64,000 nt of DNA, taken from the NCBI RefSeq assembly GCF_045348435.1, contig NZ_CP157484.1, forward strand, positions 558,001-622,000. Direction: 5' to 3'. The DNA is from Alsobacter sp045348435 (GTDB taxonomy: Bacteria > Pseudomonadota > Alphaproteobacteria > Rhizobiales > Beijerinckiaceae). This document shows, in pieces, positions 60,460 through 64,000 of the stretch (the stretch's first letter is position 1; the number at the start of each line of letters is the position of its first letter). A program made the position numbers and the translations under genes. The notes beneath the pieces are model-generated. The model was not told where the DNA came from, did not search any database, and worked only from the letters and a program-made list of their open reading frames with translations.

Positions 60460-61311
60460 ATGGCCCTGACCCCGAGCCACATCCCGGAGGGCGCGCTGCA
60501 GGCCGCGCGCGAGGCCGCCATCGAGGCGGGCCGCATCGCGCTGGGCTATTTCCGGCACGGCGGGACGACGCGCGCCGGCATCAGCTACAAGGAGGGCGGC
60601 TCGCCCGTCACGGAGGCCGACCTCGCGGTCGACGCCTTCCTGAAAGCGCGCCTCATGGGGCTGGCTCCCGGCTTCGGCTGGCTCTCGGAGGAGACCGCCG
60701 ACGACCCGTCGCGCCTCGGCCGCCGCCATGTCTGGGTGGTGGACCCCATCGACGGCACGCGCTCCTTTGCGCGAGGCGACACCGACTGGACCGTCGCGCT
60801 CGGGGTCGTGGAGGACGGCGTCGCCGTCGCCGGCTTCGTCTACGCGCCCGTCGCCGAGGTGATGTACGAGGCCCTGCCGGGCGGTCCGGCGCTGAAGAAC
60901 GGCGTCGAGATCCGCGCCTCGGGGCTCGACACGGTCGAGAACGCCCGCATCGCCGGGCCCGGCCCGATGCTGGACGCCATGCAGGCGGCTCGCACGCCGT
61001 TCCGCCGCATGCCGCGCATCCATTCGCTGGCCTACCGACTCGTGCACGTCGCCGACAGCTCGATCGACGGCGCGCTCGCCGGCGGCAGGGCTCATGACTG
61101 GGACCTGGCGGCCGCCCACGCCATCGTCACCGCCGCCGGCGCTGAGATCGTGACCGCGACGGGCGCGACGCCGCGCTACAATCGTCCCAGCACGATGCAC
61201 GAAGCGCTCGTGGTGGCCTCGTCCGGCCTCGCCTCCGAGCTGGCCGGCATGATCGCGAACGGCGCGCTGTCCCAGGCGGCCGGCCACAAGGACGCGATCG
61301 CCGGCCTCTAG
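60460..61311 (+). CDS. Inositol monophosphatase-family phosphatase (CysQ-like)
   Basis: Mg-dependent Li-sensitive phosphatase of 283 residues. Metal and catalytic motifs are visible as WLSEET, DPIDGTRSF and the C-terminal HDWDLAAAHAIVTAAG. Close relatives are 3'(2'),5'-bisphosphate nucleotidases (CysQ) or inositol monophosphatases; sequence alone does not fix the substrate. The ATG at 60460 starts MALTPSHIPEG. The region before it has two GGTTAAC copies 22 bp apart (60334 and 60356), perhaps a regulator site. It leads the run to waaA and lpxK. Confidence 0.87.
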   Translation: MALTPSHIPEGALQAAREAAIEAGRIALGYFRHGGTTRAGISYKEGGSPVTEADLAVDAFLKARLMGLAPGFGWLSEETADDPSRLGRRHVWVVDPIDGTRSFARGDTDWTVALGVVEDGVAVAGFVYAPVAEVMYEALPGGPALKNGVEIRASGLDTVENARIAGPGPMLDAMQAARTPFRRMPRIHSLAYRLVHVADSSIDGALAGGRAHDWDLAAAHAIVTAAGAEIVTATGATPRYNRPSTMHEALVVASSGLASELAGMIANGALSQAAGHKDAIAGL

Positions 61312-61380
61312 CCGGGGCCTTCATGGCTGCCGCCCGCGCAGCTTCCTTCCTCTTCCGAAACGCCGCCAAGGACCTGACCG

Positions 61381-61629
61381 ATGACGACCGCGCCCGCCAA
61401 ACAGCTTCCCCATCTCGTGTTCGGCGGTGAGCTCGTCAGCCTCGACGGGACCGAGTTCAGGGACCTGTCCAAGCTCGACATCGTGGGCGTTTTCCCGAAC
61501 TATGCGTCCGCCCATGCGGCATGGAAAGCCAAGGCGCAGTCCACGGTCGATAATGCCCATATGCGCTACTTCATCGTGCATCTTCATCGGTTGCTCGATC
61601 CGGCGAGCGCCTCCGGCGCGGCGGGCTGA
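61381..61629 (+). CDS. DUF4170 family protein
   Basis: An 82-residue conserved small protein: HLVFGGELVSLDGTEFRDLSKLDIVGVFPNYASA (split 11-44), then AWKAKAQSTVDNAHMRYFIVHLHRLL. No signal or helix is evident. It is found in Hyphomicrobiales between a CysQ-like phosphatase and a DUF374 acyltransferase, as here, so a role in lipid A/LPS synthesis is suggested by context only. The spacing of 69 bp upstream and 24 bp downstream fits one operon. Confidence 0.8.
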   Translation: MTTAPAKQLPHLVFGGELVSLDGTEFRDLSKLDIVGVFPNYASAHAAWKAKAQSTVDNAHMRYFIVHLHRLLDPASASGAAG

Positions 61630-61653
61630 GGCCCTGCCGACGCGGCCAGACCC

Positions 61654-62385
61654 ATGTTGACCAGGATCGGACGCTCGCAAGGCGTGCAGACGGCCATCGG
61701 CCGCATGCTGGCCGGCTATCTGCGCCTGGTGGGCAGGACCAACCGCTTCAGCGTCGATCCGCCGGACCTGTTCGAGCGCCTCGACGCGCAGGCGCCGTTC
61801 ATCTGCGCGCTGTGGCATGGCCAGCATTTCATGATCCCGCTCGGCAAGCGCCCGCAGGACCGCTACGCCGTGCTGATCTCGCGCCATGGCGACGGCGGCA
61901 TCAACGCCGCCGCCTGCGAGAGCTTCGGCATCCGGCCGATCCGCGCCTCCGGCGGCAAGCCCTCCAAGATGCACAAGCGCGGCGGCGTCTACGGCCTGCG
62001 CGAGATGCTGCGGGCGCTGCAGCAGGGCGACAACGTCACCCTGACGGCCGACATTCCCAAGAAGGCCCGCATCGCGGGGCTCGGCATCGTCACCCTGGCG
62101 CGCATGTCGGGCCGGCCGATCATCCCGGCCGCGGTGGTGACCAGCCGGCGCATCACGCTGGCCAATTGGGACCGAACCTCCATCGGGCTGCCCTTCGGGC
62201 GAGGCGTGGTGGCCATCGGCGAACCCATCCACGTCGATCGCGACGCCGACGAGGCCGCCCTGGAAGAGGCGCGGGCCCGCCTGGAGCACGAGCTCGACGC
62301 CGTGCACGAGCGCGCCTTCCGGCTCGTGGGAGGCCGGGATCCGGGCGCGGCGCTGCGGCGCCCCATGCGGGAGAGGGCCGCGTGA
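61654..62385 (+). CDS. DUF374 lysophospholipid acyltransferase-like protein
   Basis: The 243-residue protein belongs to the DUF374 part of the glycerolipid acyltransferase group. It has the weak H-x4-D-like SRHGDGG motif, the conserved CALWHGQHFMIP near residues 52-63 and TADIPKKARIAGLGIV. An N-terminal hydrophobic segment may associate with the membrane. It is immediately followed by waaA, whose GTG overlaps its stop (GTGA). Probably modifies lipid A or a precursor; no biochemistry is assigned. Confidence 0.82.
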   Translation: MLTRIGRSQGVQTAIGRMLAGYLRLVGRTNRFSVDPPDLFERLDAQAPFICALWHGQHFMIPLGKRPQDRYAVLISRHGDGGINAAACESFGIRPIRASGGKPSKMHKRGGVYGLREMLRALQQGDNVTLTADIPKKARIAGLGIVTLARMSGRPIIPAAVVTSRRITLANWDRTSIGLPFGRGVVAIGEPIHVDRDADEAALEEARARLEHELDAVHERAFRLVGGRDPGAALRRPMRERAA

Positions 62386-63671
62386 GCGCGCTTCCGCTTT
62401 CGCTCCGCGTCTACGCGGCAGGGACCAGCCTCTTCGGCCCCTTCGCGCGCTTGCTGCTGGAGCAGCGCGCCCGCCGCGGCAAGGAGGAGCGCACCCGCAT
62501 CGGCGAGCGCCGGGGGGAGCCGAGCGCCGCCCGCCCGCCCGGACGCCTCGCCTGGCTGCACGGGGCCAGCGTCGGCGAGACGCTGTCGCTCGTGCCGCTC
62601 GTCGAGCGGCTGACCCAGCGCGGCCTCAACGTGCTGGTCACGTCCGGCACCGTCACCTCGGCGCGGCTGCTGGAGCGCCGCCTGCCGCCGGGCGCCTGCT
62701 ACCAGTTCGTGCCGCTGGACGTGCCGTCCTATGTGCGCCGCTTCCTGGACCACTGGCGGCCCGACCTCGTGCTGATCGCCGAGTCCGAGATCTGGCCCAA
62801 TATGCTGATGGAGGCCGACAGGCGCGCCATCCCGCTCGTGCTGGTCAACGCCCGCATGTCGGAGCGCAGCTTCCGCCGCTGGCAGCGCATGCGCGGCATG
62901 ATCGAGGCCGTGCTGTCGCGTTTCGACCTGTGCCTCGCCCAGACGACGGCGGACGCCGACAGGCTCGCTCGCCTCGGCGCCCCGCGGGTCGGGGTCGCCG
63001 GCAACCTCAAATTCGACGTGCCGCCTCCGCCGGCCGACCCGCTGCGGGTGTCGGCGCTGAACGGCGTCATCGCCGGCCGCCCGGTCTGGATCGCCGCCTC
63101 CACCCATCCGGGCGAGGAGGAGATCGTCGCCGCGGTCCACCGCGCCATCGCGCCGCACTTCCCGGGGCTGCTCACCATCATCGCCCCGCGCCATCCCCAG
63201 CGGGGTGCCGAGATCGTGGAGATCGCCGCCGATTTCGAGCTGCGCGCCGTCCAGCGGTCGCGCGGGCTGGAGCCGGAAAAGGGCGCGGACGTCTACGTGG
63301 CCGACACCATGGGCGAGCTTGGCCTCTTCTACCGCGTCGCGCCGGTGGTGTTCGTCGGCAAGTCGCTGGTGGGCGACGGCGGGCAGAACCCGATCGAGCC
63401 GGCCAAGCTGGGCGCGGCGATCCTGCATGGGCCCCATGTGCAGAACTTCGCCGACGTCTACGCCGCCCTCGACCGCGACGGCGGATCGCTCGCGATCCCG
63501 GACGCCCAGGAGCTGGCCAACACCCTGATGCGGCTCCTCAACGACGGCGCGAAGCTGCGCCGCATGGCGCGCGCGGCGGCCGCCACCGTGGAGGAACTCG
63601 GCGGCGCGATGGACCGCACCATGGCGGCGATCGAGCCCTATCTGATGCAGATGCGCCTGGAGGCGCGCTGA
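62382..63671 (+). CDS. waaA: 3-deoxy-D-manno-octulosonic acid transferase
   Basis: Adds Kdo to lipid IVA in the inner leaflet. The 429-residue product has the N-terminal membrane-anchor helix, LAWLHGASVGETLS (about 52-65, catalytic Glu region), LIAESEIWPNML and C-terminal VVFVGKSLVGDGGQNPIEPA, the Kdo-transferase pattern. The GTG at 62382 overlaps the acyltransferase stop as GTGA. The stop overlaps the lpxK start as TGATG, so waaA and lpxK are translated together. Confidence 0.94.
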   Translation: MSALPLSLRVYAAGTSLFGPFARLLLEQRARRGKEERTRIGERRGEPSAARPPGRLAWLHGASVGETLSLVPLVERLTQRGLNVLVTSGTVTSARLLERRLPPGACYQFVPLDVPSYVRRFLDHWRPDLVLIAESEIWPNMLMEADRRAIPLVLVNARMSERSFRRWQRMRGMIEAVLSRFDLCLAQTTADADRLARLGAPRVGVAGNLKFDVPPPPADPLRVSALNGVIAGRPVWIAASTHPGEEEIVAAVHRAIAPHFPGLLTIIAPRHPQRGAEIVEIAADFELRAVQRSRGLEPEKGADVYVADTMGELGLFYRVAPVVFVGKSLVGDGGQNPIEPAKLGAAILHGPHVQNFADVYAALDRDGGSLAIPDAQELANTLMRLLNDGAKLRRMARAAAATVEELGGAMDRTMAAIEPYLMQMRLEAR

Positions 63672-64000
63672 TGCGCGCTCCCGCCTTCTGGCGGGAGACG
63701 GGGGGCGCGGCGCTGCTCCTGGCCCCGCTGGGGCAGGTCTACGGCGCCTTGGCGGCGCGCAGGATGGCCCGGGCGGGAGAACGGGCCGACGTCCCCGTCC
63801 TATGCGTGGGCAACTTCACGGCCGGCGGAGCCGGCAAGACCCCAACCGCGATCGCCCTCGCCGACGCGCTGCGGGCGCTCGGGTGGCGGCCGGCCTTCCT
63901 GTCGCGCGGCTATGGCGGGGCGGTGCGCGAGCCCATCCGGGTGGACCTGTCGCGGCACACCCACCAGCTCACCGGCGACGAGCCGCTGCTGCTGGCCCGC
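63671..64000 (+). CDS. lpxK: Tetraacyldisaccharide 4'-kinase, 3' end missing
   Basis: Lipid A 4'-kinase; 110 codons are inside the window. It starts MRAPAFWRETGGAALLLAP, with an N-terminal membrane helix, and the Walker A motif GNFTAGGAGKTPT at about residues 47-59. FLSRGYGGA and TGDEPLLLAR follow, all LpxK hallmarks. The ATG at 63671 overlaps the waaA stop. The gene runs on past 64000. Its neighbours (waaA, DUF374) fix the context as lipid A synthesis. Confidence 0.94.
   Translation, partial: MRAPAFWRETGGAALLLAPLGQVYGALAARRMARAGERADVPVLCVGNFTAGGAGKTPTAIALADALRALGWRPAFLSRGYGGAVREPIRVDLSRHTHQLTGDEPLLLAR

Overview
The window is a 64 kb stretch of a high-GC (about 70%) chromosome from an alphaproteobacterium, most likely of the order Hyphomicrobiales (Rhizobiales). 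Evidence for this: a separate hisZ-hisG pair next to hisS, an alphaproteobacterial-type histidyl-tRNA synthetase, a CheZ-CheY pair of alphaproteobacterial style, DUF6101 and DUF4170 proteins, a LysR regulator of the LsrB/VtlR type facing a DUF1127 gene, and dispersed palindromic repeats like those of this order. It is mostly ordinary core chromosome with a few accessory islands. I saw no tRNA, rRNA, CRISPR array, prophage or insertion sequence.

Layout. 1-2.2 kb: end of a DMT transporter and a Wzx-like flippase. 2.2-4.4 kb: groES-groEL with a sigma70 promoter, a CIRCE operator for HrcA and a clear terminator. 4.4-9.3 kb: HAD-IIA phosphatase, membrane protein with a degenerate EAL domain, CopZ-like metallochaperone, omega-amino-acid:pyruvate transaminase. 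9.3-10.1 kb: repeat-rich gap without a convincing gene. 10.1-12.8 kb: SbmA/BacA-like ABC transporter and a secreted META-domain protein. 12.9-19.2 kb: hisG-hisZ and hisS on the minus strand, separated by a lower-GC three-gene cassette (small 124-aa protein, ppGalNAc-T-like glycosyltransferase, UDP-sulfoquinovose synthase). 19.2-20.4 kb: cheZ and cheY.

20.6-33.2 kb: a plus-strand housekeeping run of maoC-type hydratase, ribF, ileS, lspA, a secreted unknown, two M16 peptidases (one active, one inactive), a phosphoglucose-isomerase-like pseudoenzyme and mutL. 33.25-33.86 kb holds an AT-rich foreign gene, probably cut at its 3' end. Then benE and a fluoroacetate-dehalogenase-like hydrolase, purD facing xseA, a patatin, tadA, an RluB-type pseudouridine synthase with very long disordered tails, and rsmD. 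43.2-49.3 kb is a complete four-gene oligopeptide-type ABC importer operon. 49.5-55.1 kb is a tightly coupled four-gene glycosyltransferase operon that ends in a glycosyltransferase-polysaccharide deacetylase fusion. 55.4-57.2 kb has a solitary Flp pilin gene and the LysR/DUF1127 divergent pair with a striking operator. 57.2-64 kb has rsmE, a secreted unknown, ubiA, DUF6101, and the run cysQ-like, DUF4170, DUF374 acyltransferase, waaA and lpxK (cut by the window end), which links to lipid A/LPS synthesis.

The most unusual locus is the 15.2-17.7 kb cassette. A small protein, a glycosyltransferase with the DxH logic of peptide O-GalNAc transferases, and a sugar-nucleotide sulfonation enzyme are translationally coupled and sit inside an otherwise conserved histidine locus. 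Protein or peptide glycosylation with a sulfonated sugar is a testable hypothesis, not a demonstrated function.
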